A DNA stretch of 64,000 nt from Tsukamurella sp. PLM1 (lineage in GTDB: Bacteria; Actinomycetota; Actinomycetes; Mycobacteriales; Mycobacteriaceae). Below the pieces are notes generated by a model. It saw only the letters and a list, made by a program, of their open reading frames with translations. It searched no databases and had not been told where the DNA came from. Location: NCBI RefSeq assembly GCF_023168325.1, contig NZ_AP025688.1, positions 3,782,001 to 3,846,000 of the forward strand, given 5' to 3'. Below are positions 52,576-64,000 of the stretch, piece by piece (the stretch's first letter is position 1; each line of letters begins with the position of its first letter). A program made the translations under genes and the position numbers.

Positions 52576-53978
52576 GTGATCGCAGCCGAACTCCCCGCCG
52601 TCCCCGAGCCCGGCTTCGCCGGGTGGCGATGGCCAGCTCGATCGGAACCACGATCGAGTTCTACGACTTCTTCATCTACGGCACCGCCGCCGCGCTGGTG
52701 TTCCCCACCATCTTCTTCTCCGACATGTCGCCCGCTGTTGCGACGCTCGCCTCGTTCGCCACCTTCGCCGTCGCGTTCTTCGCGCGACCCGTCGGCGCGA
52801 TCCTGTTCGGGCACTTCGGCGACCGCATCGGGCGCAAGCGCACACTGGTGTGGACGCTGCTGATCATGGGCGCCGCGACGGTCGCGATCGGCCTGCTCCC
52901 CGGCAGCGAGACCGGCGTCTTCGGCCTGTTCCCCAACGGGATCGGTACGCTCGCACCGGTCCTGCTGGTGGTGATGCGGTTCTTGCAGGGCTTCGCCGTG
53001 GGCGGCGAGTGGGCGGGCGCGACGCTCCTCACCGCCGAGTACGCACCGAAGGGCAAGCGCGGCATGTACGCGATGTACCCGCAGCTGGGCCCAGCTTTCG
53101 CGTTCTTCCTCTCCAGCGGCACCTTCCTGCTGTTCACGCTGGTCGCAGGCGACACCAAGGCCGCCGACAGCGCCTTCATGACCATCGGCTGGCGCATCCC
53201 GTTCCTGCTGTCCGCGCTGCTCGTCGCCGTCGGACTGTGGGTGCGGCTGTCGGTCGAGGAGACGCCGGTGTTCACCGAGGTCCGCAAGCGCGCACTGTCG
53301 GAGATCAACCGCACGCGGCTGCCCTTCCTCGACGCGATCCGCTTCCAGTGGAAGGAGATCCTGATCGCCGGCGGGGCCCTCGCCAGCCTGTTCTCGCTGT
53401 TCTACATGGGCACGGCGTTCCTCACGAACTACGCCACCAAGAACCTCGGCTTCCCGCGCACCACCGTGCTGGCGATGGGCATGGTCGCCGCGGTGTTCTT
53501 CGGTGTCTCCATCGCCGCGTCGGCCGTCTACTCGGACCGGATCGGGCGCCGCAAGGTGATCATGGCGTCGTGCGGGCTGGCGGTGGTGTGGGCGCTGGTG
53601 CTGTTCCCGATCCTCGACACCAAGAGCCTGCCGATGTACGCGATCGGCCTCATCGGCACGCTGATCATCTTCGGCATCGCCTACGGCCCGGCCGGTGCCG
53701 CGCTCCCCGAACTGTTCCACGAGCGCTACCGGTACACCGGGGCGGGTCTCGGGTACAACCTCGCCGGCATCTTCGGCGGCGCGATCCCGCCCCTGCTGGC
53801 CGCGCGGTTGGTGGCCGACGGCCAGGTGTTCTGGGTCGGCGTCATGCTCGCAGCCCTGTCCGCCGTGAGCGTGTTCTGCTGCTACCTCATGGTCGAGACG
53901 AAGGACCACGACATCGTACGGGATACCGAAACCGACAGGGAAGGTGCGGAACCCGGCGAGGACCTCGCCACGGTGTGA
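52576..53978 (+). CDS. MFS transporter of the MHS (metabolite:H+ symporter) family, one frameshift
   Basis: A transporter of about 467 residues with twelve helices. Marks: MASSIGTTIEFYDFFIYGTAAALVFPTIFFS, RPVGAILFGHFGDRIGRKRTL, RFLQGFAVGGEWAGATLLTAEYAP and a C-terminal GPAGAALPELFHERYRYTGAGLGYNLAGIFGGAIPPLLA, characteristic of MHS proteins such as ShiA, ProP and KgtP. The substrate is likely an organic acid or betaine but is not determined. A missing G at 52621-52623 separates the short N-terminus (GTG 52576, MIAAELPAVPEPGFAG) from VAMASSIG. Confidence 0.9.
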
Positions 53979-53989
53979 CCCGCGGCGCC

Positions 53990-55360
53990 TCAGCCGCCCT
54001 GGCGCCGAGCCCCGCCGAGCAGCAGACTCGTGACCACATGAGCGCTCTCGGCGGGGCTCGTCACGTCCACCTCGTTGACCATCGCCGCGACCACGCCGAG
54101 CATGTAGCCGAGCCAGCCCTCCGCGATCGCCCCCGGAGCCAGGCGGGGATCGATCACCCCGGCCGCGACCGCCGGCGCGAGGATCGCGGCCATCCGGTCC
54201 TTCACCTCGGCGTACAGATCGAGGTACTCCGCGAACGCCTCGGCATCGACCCCGGGAACCTCCAACATGAGGAATCGGAACTCGTCCAAGCGCTCCGTGA
54301 TGTATTGCAGCACAGACAGGTTCACGCCGAACACGGCGCCCCGCAGCACCGCCGGCGTCACCGGCCCGTCCAGCGCCCGCGCCGCGTCCTCGAGCACGCC
54401 GAGCACGGTGTTCCGGTTCCGGTCCACGAGGACGGCGAGCAGGTGACGCTTGCTGTCGAAGTAGTTGTAGAACGTGCCGTGGCTCACGCCCGCCCGCGCG
54501 GTGATCTCGCGGACCCCCACCTCGGCGTAGCCGTTGTCCACGAACTCCGTGACCGCCGCATCGAGCAGCTGCGCCGCACGGCTCGGTCCCGTCACCGCCG
54601 CCGGCCCGCGACGCAACGCCGCCGCGATGCCCGGATCCGCCGGGCCCGATTCCGCCCCCGGCGCGGACCGCGCACCGTCGGACAGGATGCCCCGCCCCGA
54701 CATCCGCACGGCCCCCCGGACGTACGCCGCGCGCCGCTCGACGTCGTCGTCGCGGTTGAGGGCCATCACCAGCCCCGGGACACCGAGCGCCGGGAGCAGC
54801 CGCCCGAGGAGCACGGTCTCCCGCTCGGGATCACCGGTGCGCGTGACGATCCAGTCGCGCTCGCGGGCGTGCGCGAGCGCTCGGCCCATCATCGAGTCGA
54901 AGGTCTGGTACAGGCCCTGGATCCGGTAGCGCAGCTCCTCGTCGACGGTGCCCGACTGGACCATCAGCACCTTGAGGATGTCGGGCCGCTCGTCCGCCAG
55001 CGCGAACAGCCGCTCCCCGAGGTCGAACACCATCCGTTCCGACGCGGCGAGGTCGCCCGTCGCCGTCACCGCGACTATCTCGTCCGGCGAGATCGCCGCC
55101 AGCAATTGGTCGACGCACTCGTCGAAGACGAGGTCGAGGAGCTCACGCTTGCCCTCCACGTACCGGTACAGCGTGCCCTGGCCGATGCCCGCGCGATTCG
55201 CGATGTCGCTCACCGACGCCTGCTCGTACCCCTGTTCTGCGAACACCTCGAACGCCGCGCGGGTCAACTCCTGGCGGCGTCGCTCGGCGAGGCCCACGGA
55301 CGGCGGGCGTCCGCGGCGAGGCCTCGCGTCGGCGAGCACCTCGGGGTGCGATTCCGGCAT
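53990..55360 (-). CDS. TetR/AcrR regulator with two tandem TetR domains
   Basis: A 456-residue protein with two complete TetR units. The first HTH is RAAFEVFAEQGYEQASVSDIANRAGIGQGTLYRYVEGKRELLD (about residues 30-75), the second DAAVTEFVDNGYAEVGVREITARAGVSHGTFYNYFDSKRHLLA (about residues 250-295), each followed by a ligand domain. Two fused repressors would make a pseudo-dimer. ATG 55360 has no clear ribosome-binding site and lies in the open frame of the UbiB-like kinase upstream, with no stop between. Targets unknown; the kinase and MHS transporter are neighbours. Confidence 0.8.
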   Translation of the reverse strand: MPESHPEVLADARPRRGRPPSVGLAERRRQELTRAAFEVFAEQGYEQASVSDIANRAGIGQGTLYRYVEGKRELLDLVFDECVDQLLAAISPDEIVAVTATGDLAASERMVFDLGERLFALADERPDILKVLMVQSGTVDEELRYRIQGLYQTFDSMMGRALAHARERDWIVTRTGDPERETVLLGRLLPALGVPGLVMALNRDDDVERRAAYVRGAVRMSGRGILSDGARSAPGAESGPADPGIAAALRRGPAAVTGPSRAAQLLDAAVTEFVDNGYAEVGVREITARAGVSHGTFYNYFDSKRHLLAVLVDRNRNTVLGVLEDAARALDGPVTPAVLRGAVFGVNLSVLQYITERLDEFRFLMLEVPGVDAEAFAEYLDLYAEVKDRMAAILAPAVAAGVIDPRLAPGAIAEGWLGYMLGVVAAMVNEVDVTSPAESAHVVTSLLLGGARRQGG

Positions 55361-57754
<2,394 letters not shown>

Positions 57755-57764
<10 letters not shown>

Positions 57765-58784
57765 GCGTGTACCTCCTCGTTCAGCACCATATCCGCCGCG
57801 CGCACGCCCGTGACCGGCGAGAGCAGGATCCCGTTGCGCCCGTGGCCCGTCGCGGCGAACCGCCGCTCGCCGAGCCGCGCGATCACCGGGACGTTGCCCG
57901 GCGTCGTCGGGCGGTGCCCGGCGTCGACCGAGACCAGGTCGTACTCCCGTAGGAACGGCAGCACCGTGAACGCGTCGTCGAGCAGGTCCACGACCGGCCC
58001 GATCCGCGGCGACAGGTCCCGGTCGTTCTCGTACTGCGTCGCGCCCACCACCACGCCGTCCGCGCGGGGCACCACGTACACCGAACGGCCGTGCACCCGG
58101 GCCCGGACGGTCACCGTCGGGGTGGCAGGCACGTGCCGCCGCGGCGCAACCGCACCACCTCCTTGACCGGCCGCACGCCCAGCTCCGGGGCGAGCGACGC
58201 GGAAGCGGCTCCGGCGCAGACGATCACGTCGCCGTCCAGTGCCCGCAGGTCCGACGGCGCGCCGACCGCCTCCGCCCGGAACGCCACTCCTGCGTCGGCG
58301 CACGCCGCGCGCAGCGCGCGGTGCACCAGACGGTTGTCGACGGCGATCTCCGCGGCGCCCGTGCCGCCGCCCGGATCCGCGGCGCCGCACCGGGAACCGC
58401 GCGCAGCGCCGCCGACGGGCGCAGTGCGCCGAACAGCTCGGGATCGCCCACCGCCGCGGCGATCGTCGCCAGGTCCTCCGCGTCACCGTCGTCCACCGCG
58501 AGCCAGACGGTGCCGCGCGCCGTGACGAGCGGGCCGTCGGCGTAGGGCTGTAGGTCCCGCGCGAAGGCCTCCCACAGGTCCAGTGATTCGACGCCGAGGC
58601 GGTACAGCGCCTCCTCGCCCGGCCAGGCCTCGGAGTACGGGGCGATCATGCCGCCCGCGACCCAGCTCGCGCCGGAGCCGGGCTCGGGATCGAGGACGGT
58701 GACCGCGGCCCCACGGCGCGCGAGCGTCCACGCGACGGTGAGCCCGACGGTTCCGCCGCCCACGACGGAAACAGACTGCTGCAA
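57755..58784 (-). CDS. thiO: Glycine oxidase ThiO, two frameshifts
   Basis: A FAD-dependent amine oxidase of about 343 residues that makes dehydroglycine for thiazole synthesis. N-terminal dinucleotide fold: VSVVGGGTVGLTVAWTLARRG; then SWVAGGMIAPYSEAWPGEE. The C-terminal FAD region reads GHRPTTPGNVPVIARLG and ATGHGRNGILLSPVTG. Breaks at CC 58377-58378 and near 58135; one base at each restores PRDPGGGTGAAEIAVDNRLVHRAL and RRGGHVPATPTVTV. TTG 58784 is the likely start, 13 bases after a TPP riboswitch. Confidence 0.92.
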
Positions 58785-58796
58785 CGGTCAATCCTT

Positions 58797-58907
58797 CCTT
58801 CGCCGGCATTACCCGGATCAGGTCTAACGGTCAGGGACGGCCCGTGCCCCACTCTCAGCCCCTCGTCACCGCGCTGCTTCCACGCGCGGTCCCGAGCTCC
58901 CGTGTGT
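58797..58907 (-). ncRNA. TPP riboswitch upstream of thiO-thiS-thiG
   Basis: On the minus strand the region reads ACGGGAGCTCGGG, then GGGGCTGAGAGTGGGG and TTAGACCTGATCCGGGTAATGCCGG split across 58860-58797, ending GCGAAGGAAGG, the full TPP aptamer pattern. It ends about 13 bases before the thiO start and should shut off thiOSG when thiamine pyrophosphate is abundant. thiE, divergent, is outside its control. Confidence 0.93.
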
Positions 58908-58945
58908 ACGACGCCCAGCCTACTCCCGACGCCTAGGCTGGGGGC

Positions 58946-59611
58946 ATGATCTCCCCGCGCGACGCGCTCGCCTCCGCCTCTCTGTACCTGTGCACCGACG
59001 CGCGTCGCGAGCGCGGCGACCTCGCCGGGTTCGTTGCGGCGGCGCTGCGCGGCGGGGTCGACATCGTGCAGCTCCGTGACAAGGGCTCGGCGGGCGAGCG
59101 GGAGTTCGGGGCGCTGGAGGCTGCGCAGGAGATCGACATCGTCGCCGAACTGCGGGAGATCGCGCACGCGCACGGCGCGTTGGTCGCGGTGAACGACCGC
59201 GCGGACGTCGCGCTCGCCGCCGGCGCCGACGTGCTGCATCTCGGCCAGGACGACCTGCCCGTCGCCGTCGCGCGCCGGATCGTGGGTCCCGACGTGGTCA
59301 TCGGCCGGTCCACGCACGACGGTGCCCAGGCCCGCGCAGCGACAGTCGAGGACGGCGTGGACTACTTCTGCACGGGTCCGTGCTGGCCCACGCCGACCAA
59401 GCCCGGTCGCCCTGCGCCGGGGCTGCCACTGGTCCGCGAGACCGCGGCCGCCGCACCGGACCGGAAGTGGTTCGCGATCGGCGGCGTCGACCTCGACCGC
59501 GTCCCCGAGGTGACGGCCGCGGGTGCCGACGCGATCGTCGTGGTCCGCGCCATCACCGCCGCCGACGACCCCGAGGCCGCCGCCCGCGCCCTCAAGGCCG
59601 CCCTGGCGTAA
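58946..59611 (+). CDS. thiE: Thiamine-phosphate synthase ThiE
   Basis: A 221-residue TIM-barrel enzyme joining HMP-PP and thiazole phosphate. Motifs: [95 protein letters not shown] and [31 protein letters not shown] 58946. Divergent from thiO; no riboswitch of its own. It lies downstream of neither thi operon. Confidence 0.95.
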   Translation: MISPRDALASASLYLCTDARRERGDLAGFVAAALRGGVDIVQLRDKGSAGEREFGALEAAQEIDIVAELREIAHAHGALVAVNDRADVALAAGADVLHLGQDDLPVAVARRIVGPDVVIGRSTHDGAQARAATVEDGVDYFCTGPCWPTPTKPGRPAPGLPLVRETAAAAPDRKWFAIGGVDLDRVPEVTAAGADAIVVVRAITAADDPEAAARALKAALA

Positions 59612-59642
59612 CCGCTACCCCCGGCCCGGCCGGCGGCGTCCG

Positions 59643-59751
59643 GTGGGGGACTCGGCGCCGCGTGGGGGACGAACGACCCCACACCGCACGCACGGCTTCC
59701 GGTGAGGGAGCGAACCCTGGGACGCCTTTCGGCGCGGCGCGGGGGACGAAC
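59643..59751. repeat. Three short copies of a GGGGGAC(GAAC) direct repeat
   Basis: In the 251-bp gap after thiE, TGGGGGAC occurs at 59644 and 59663, and CGGGGGAC at 59740. The last two extend to GGGGGACGAAC. Copies sit in similar GC-rich surroundings (GGCGCCGCG and GGCGCGGCG), suggesting a diverged duplication of about 35 bp. No gene is visible here. Confidence 0.5.
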
Positions 59752-59808
59752 AACGGACCGTACCCGGACGGTGACGCCACGCCACGCGCGTCCCGACCAC
59801 AGCAGCGG

Positions 59809-59858
59809 ACTCTTTCGAGGCGTTCTGCGACCGCGCACTCGCAGAACGCCTCAAGAGT
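59809..59858. terminator. Long hairpin between convergent thiE and mutT3, likely bidirectional terminator
   Basis: ACTCTT with AAGAGT forms a six-pair outer stem and GAGGCGTTCTGCGA with TCGCAGAACGCCTC a perfect 14-pair inner stem, with a two-base bulge and an eight-base loop (CCGCGCAC). It ends five bases before the stop of the convergent NUDIX gene. Stem length and position favour a shared terminator. Confidence 0.7.
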
Positions 59859-59862
59859 GGAG

Positions 59863-60333
59863 CTACGACTCGGGGAGCGCGCGGACGTGGAGCTGCAGAT
59901 CCGGCCAGGCGGCGGCGAACGCCGGGTGCAACTTGCGGTCGGTGACGGCGCCGAGATGCACCCATTCCAGCGCGGTCGACTCCTCATTCGGCACGAGTTC
60001 GCGCGGCTCCACGAGACGGGCCAGCACCGTCGTATAGGTCCAGCCCGCCTGTGACCGGGCGGTGACGACCTCGGACAGCACTTCCAGCGACGTCGGCGGC
60101 AAGCCCGTCTCCTCGAACGCCTCGCGGAGCGCGGCCTCGGCGGCGGACTCGTGCGAATCCCGCGCGCCGCCGGGGAGCGCCCAGGTGCCGCCCTGGTGGC
60201 TCCACCACGCGCGGTGCTGCAGTAACACCTTCCCCTCGTCGGGCGACAGGGCCAGTAGACCCGCCGCGCCGAACCTGCCCCAGAACCGGGCCCCGTCCGG
60301 GTCGCGGACCCAGCCGTTCCCGTCACCCAACAT
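59863..60333 (-). CDS. mutT3: NUDIX hydrolase, MutT3-like
   Basis: A 156-residue NUDIX protein. The box GGARDSHESAAEAALREAFEETGL fits GX5EX7REUXEEXGU. WGRFGAAGLLALSP and HRAWWSHQGGTWALPGG match M. tuberculosis MutT3 (Rv0413), which acts on oxidised or ordinary nucleotide diphosphates. ATG 60333 (MLGDGNGWV) follows GGGAG; an in-frame ATG at 60387 is the alternative. Convergent with thiE. Confidence 0.9.
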   Translation of the reverse strand: MLGDGNGWVRDPDGARFWGRFGAAGLLALSPDEGKVLLQHRAWWSHQGGTWALPGGARDSHESAAEAALREAFEETGLPPTSLEVLSEVVTARSQAGWTYTTVLARLVEPRELVPNEESTALEWVHLGAVTDRKLHPAFAAAWPDLQLHVRALPES

Positions 60334-60497
60334 GGCTCCCACCGTAGCCGACCGAACCGTACTCGGGGCGGTGGAAGTGCGAGTCATGCACCGCGATGCG
60401 GCGCCACCGCGCGATAGGCTCGGACGACACCGGTCAGCGCGGGATCAGCCGCGAGCCGCAGGGCGATCGAACGACGATCAGAGGGAAGGAGCACACG

Positions 60498-61835
60498 GTG
60501 ACAGCCCAGGCGTCGAAGAATCGGCAGCTGTCGTCGCTCCGCCTCCGATCCTTCCCGGAATCATCGGTTTTCGCCGAGTTGCGCGAGTTCTTCACGTCCA
60601 GCCCCGGCAAGCTCGTGTCGATGGCGATCGTGCTCATCGCCATGTGCTTGTTCGCCGGATGGTTCACCTCCGCCGGGCAGCTCTCGCGCACCGAGGTGCT
60701 GCAACAGAACCTGGCCGACTACGAGCCCCGCGCGCACGCCGCGCAGGTGCTCTACAGCTCGCTGTCGGCGGCCAACGAGTCGGCGAACGCGGCGTTCGTC
60801 GCGGGCGGCCTGCCGTCGGACGAGATCCAGGGCAGCTACACCCTCGCGATCGCCACCGCCGGCAAGTCGCTCATCACCTCGGCCACCAGCCTGCCGCCGG
60901 AGGACTCGCGCGCCCACGGCAACCTCGACACCATCGCGATGAATCTCCCCGTCTACACCGGGCTGGTCGAGACCGCGCGCACGAACAACCGCCTCGACAA
61001 CTCGGTGGCGGCGGCCTACCTCGCGACGGCGTCGACGTTGATGCAGGAGACGCTGCTCCCGGCCGCGGAGAGCTTCTACCGCGAGGAGACCGAGAACCTC
61101 CGCGCCACCCACGACCGGTTCGCCGCGCCGCCGTGGGCGCTGTACGGCGTTCTCGGTATCGCCCTGGCCTCCCTGCTGCTGACGCACCAGTACCTCGCCC
61201 GGCGCACGCAGCGCCGGGTGAACCGCGGACTCGTGGTCGCCGCCGCGGCGCTCACCGTCGCGCTGCTCTGGGTGGTCGTCGCGGGCCTGGCGTCGTCGAC
61301 GTACTCGCTGCGTGCCGAGCAACGCGGCACCGCGGCGGTGGACGCGCTCTCGCAGGCGCGGACCCTCACCCAGAAGGCCCGCTCGATGGAGACGATGGCG
61401 CTGGTCCAGCGCGGCGCCGGCAGCGGCGCACCGTCCGGCGCCTTCGCCGAGACCCTGCAGCAGGCCCAGGAGACGCTCGAGGGCTTGGGCCGATCGGACG
61501 CCGAGATCGCCGGGGCCGTCGCCGGCGCGCGCGCCGATGCGGCCCGGTGGATCGCAGCGCACCAGCAGATCGCTGCCCGCGAGGCCACAGGCGATTACCT
61601 GGGCGCCACCCGGCTCGCGATCGGCACCGACCCCGGCTCCGCCGCCGTCGCCTACCGCTCGCTCGATAAGAACCTCACCGCCGCGATCGCCCGCGCCCGC
61701 ACGCTGTACCGCGACAACGTCAACACCGCCCGCTTCGCGATCGCGTTCTCCGGGCCCGGCGCGTTCGTACTGTGCGTGGTGGCGGCCGCGGGCGTGGCCG
61801 CCGGCTTCTATCCCCGCGTCAGGGAGTACCGATGA
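60498..61835 (+). CDS. glnX: GlnX, membrane protein of the GlnX-GlnH-PknG signalling pathway
   Basis: A 445-residue membrane protein with four hydrophobic helices (LVSMAIVLIAMCLFAGWF, WALYGVLGIALASLLLTHQYL, GLVVAAAALTVALLWVVVAGL, AFVLCVVAAAGVAAGFY). These flank two extracellular helical domains rich in Ala and Gln, as in sensor proteins. Gene order matches Rv0412c. In mycobacteria GlnX links amino-acid sensing by GlnH to PknG. GTG 60498. Its stop overlaps the glnH start. Confidence 0.88.
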   Translation: MTAQASKNRQLSSLRLRSFPESSVFAELREFFTSSPGKLVSMAIVLIAMCLFAGWFTSAGQLSRTEVLQQNLADYEPRAHAAQVLYSSLSAANESANAAFVAGGLPSDEIQGSYTLAIATAGKSLITSATSLPPEDSRAHGNLDTIAMNLPVYTGLVETARTNNRLDNSVAAAYLATASTLMQETLLPAAESFYREETENLRATHDRFAAPPWALYGVLGIALASLLLTHQYLARRTQRRVNRGLVVAAAALTVALLWVVVAGLASSTYSLRAEQRGTAAVDALSQARTLTQKARSMETMALVQRGAGSGAPSGAFAETLQQAQETLEGLGRSDAEIAGAVAGARADAARWIAAHQQIAAREATGDYLGATRLAIGTDPGSAAVAYRSLDKNLTAAIARARTLYRDNVNTARFAIAFSGPGAFVLCVVAAAGVAAGFYPRVREYR

Positions 61836-62809
61836 TGCGCCGCATCCTGGGCGGAGTCGCCCTCGCCGTCACCGTCACGCTGGCGACCGCCGGCTGCGTC
61901 GTGTCCGCGCCCGAGGCCCCCGGCGACGCCGTGACCTCGTTCCCGCAACCGATCCCCGGCTCCGGCACGGTGGTGCCGGCGGACACCCTCCCCGGCGAGG
62001 TGGCGATGTGCCCCGGCACGCCGTCACCGTCGGCCCTGCCCACCCCGGGCCGGATGCCCGCCGGGACCACGATGGCGAGCATCCTCGACCGCGGCCGGCT
62101 CATCGTGGGGATCGACATCGGCTCCAACCTGCTGTCCTTCCGCGACCCCATCACCGGCGAGATCAAGGGCTTCGACGCCGACGTCGCGCACCAGATCGCC
62201 GCCGCGATCTTCGGGGACCCGAACCGGATCCACTTCCGCATCCTGTCCACCGCCGAGCGGCAGCGTGCGCTCGAGGAGGGCACCGTCGACGTGGTGGTCA
62301 AGACCATGTCTGCCACCTGCGAGCGCGCGGAATCGGTGGCGTTCTCGGCCACGTACTTCATCGCACAGCAGCGGATCCTGGCGCCGCGCGGGGCGCCGAT
62401 CAACACCGTGGGCGATCTGTCCGGCCGCCGGGTGTGCGAGGTCCGCGGCACCACGTCGCTCGACCGCGTGCGCCGACTCGTGCCCAGCGCCGTGGTGATC
62501 GCGGCGGACTCGTGGTCGGACTGCCTGGTGATGCTGCAGCAGTCCCAGGTGGACGCCGTCTCCACCGACGACGCGATCCTCGCCGGGCTCGAGCAACAGG
62601 ACCCCAACCTCACGGTGACGGGGCCGTCGATGGGGCTCGAGTACTACGCGGTCGGCGTCGGGAAGAACAACACCGACCTGGTGCGTTTCATCAATGGGGT
62701 GCTGTTGCGGATGGCCTTCGACGGCACGTGGATGCGGCTGTACAACCAGTGGTTCGCGCCGAGCCTGGGCCAGGTCTGGTCGGCGCCCGCGGCGCAGTAC
62801 ACGGGGTGA
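61832..62809 (+). CDS. glnH: GlnH, amino-acid-binding lipoprotein
   Basis: A 325-residue lipoprotein: MMRRILGGVALAVTVTLATAGC with lipobox TAGC. The binding domain reads GRLIVGIDIGSNLLSFRDPITGEIKGFDADVAHQIAAAIFGD, with the Arg/Asp pattern of polar amino-acid solute-binding proteins, and ends WMRLYNQWFAPSLGQ. In M. tuberculosis GlnH binds aspartate and glutamate and signals through GlnX rather than feeding a transporter; no ABC permease lies nearby here either. ATG 61832. Confidence 0.92.
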   Translation: MMRRILGGVALAVTVTLATAGCVVSAPEAPGDAVTSFPQPIPGSGTVVPADTLPGEVAMCPGTPSPSALPTPGRMPAGTTMASILDRGRLIVGIDIGSNLLSFRDPITGEIKGFDADVAHQIAAAIFGDPNRIHFRILSTAERQRALEEGTVDVVVKTMSATCERAESVAFSATYFIAQQRILAPRGAPINTVGDLSGRRVCEVRGTTSLDRVRRLVPSAVVIAADSWSDCLVMLQQSQVDAVSTDDAILAGLEQQDPNLTVTGPSMGLEYYAVGVGKNNTDLVRFINGVLLRMAFDGTWMRLYNQWFAPSLGQVWSAPAAQYTG

Positions 62810-62814
62810 GGGAG

Positions 62815-64000
<1,186 letters not shown>

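Noticed and set aside
52365-53909. A 514-codon minus-strand frame opposite the MHS transporter
   Set aside because: Same kind of shadow; composition HDEQR-rich and no start context.

Overview
The window is high-GC actinobacterial DNA (about 70% G+C by eye) from a mycolic-acid bacterium of the order Mycobacteriales. Read right to left, the backbone follows the Mycobacterium tuberculosis block Rv0410c-Rv0440: pknG, glnH, glnX, mutT3, thiE, thiO-thiS-thiG, thiD, thiC, a GNAT gene, def, a DUF3263 gene, virR (Rv0431), sodC, the glutamate-cysteine ligase-like gene (Rv0433), the AAA ATPase (Rv0435c), pssA, psd, moeA and groEL2. The inserted genes differ from Mycobacterium. Three tandem lipoproteins and the overall content resemble Tsukamurella, Gordonia or Nocardia. 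Tsukamurella is my best guess, at low confidence.

Layout. 1-6.4 kb: a luciferase-like oxidoreductase, then a GMC oxidoreductase and aldehyde dehydrogenase divergent from a PucR-type regulator, then a DinB-fold protein. 6.4-11.5 kb: chaperones HtpG and GroEL2 (two CIRCE operators and a strong terminator), a small secreted protein and an SRPBCC protein. 11.5-15.0 kb: an operon of three paralogous lipoproteins. 15.1-22.4 kb: an M20 peptidase, moeA, a small membrane protein, psd, pssA, a two-domain AAA ATPase and a lipoprotein. 22.5-29.0 kb: an Mrp/Mnh cation/proton antiporter operon. 29.0-35.8 kb: a tightly overlapping seven-gene operon on the minus strand behind an AT-rich near-perfect palindrome. 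It encodes a FecBCD-type importer, a DUF364 protein, an MFS exporter, a PduX-like GHMP kinase and a cysteine-synthase-like PLP enzyme. I consider this the best candidate for an undescribed system, possibly a small-metallophore pathway with its own export and import. 35.8-40.9 kb: ligase, sodC, virR, def and acetyltransferases. 41-49 kb: two ABC exporters around a TPP-riboswitch-controlled thiC-thiD1, an HNH protein and a second thiD. 49-56.8 kb: a membrane Ser/Thr kinase, a beta-lactamase-fold lipoprotein, a GAF-LuxR regulator, an MHS-family transporter, a double TetR regulator and a UbiB-like kinase. 56.8-60.3 kb: thiG, thiS, thiO (second TPP riboswitch), thiE and a NUDIX hydrolase. 60.5-64 kb: glnX-glnH-pknG, with pknG cut by the window end.

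Two window-wide signals stand out. First, about 20 frameshifts interrupt otherwise intact genes, and most are repaired by adding one base to a G or C run. This looks like sequencing or assembly error rather than decay, so genes are annotated across them as single entries. Second, the 9-mer GCACCGTCG (either strand) occurs about 56 times against roughly 2 expected from composition. It occurs in several reading frames, in intergenic DNA, in the groEL terminator stem and in a CIRCE spacer, and often forces otherwise rare codons.

No tRNA, rRNA, CRISPR array, transposase, integrase or replication origin was seen. No gene-free stretch exceeds 300 bases.
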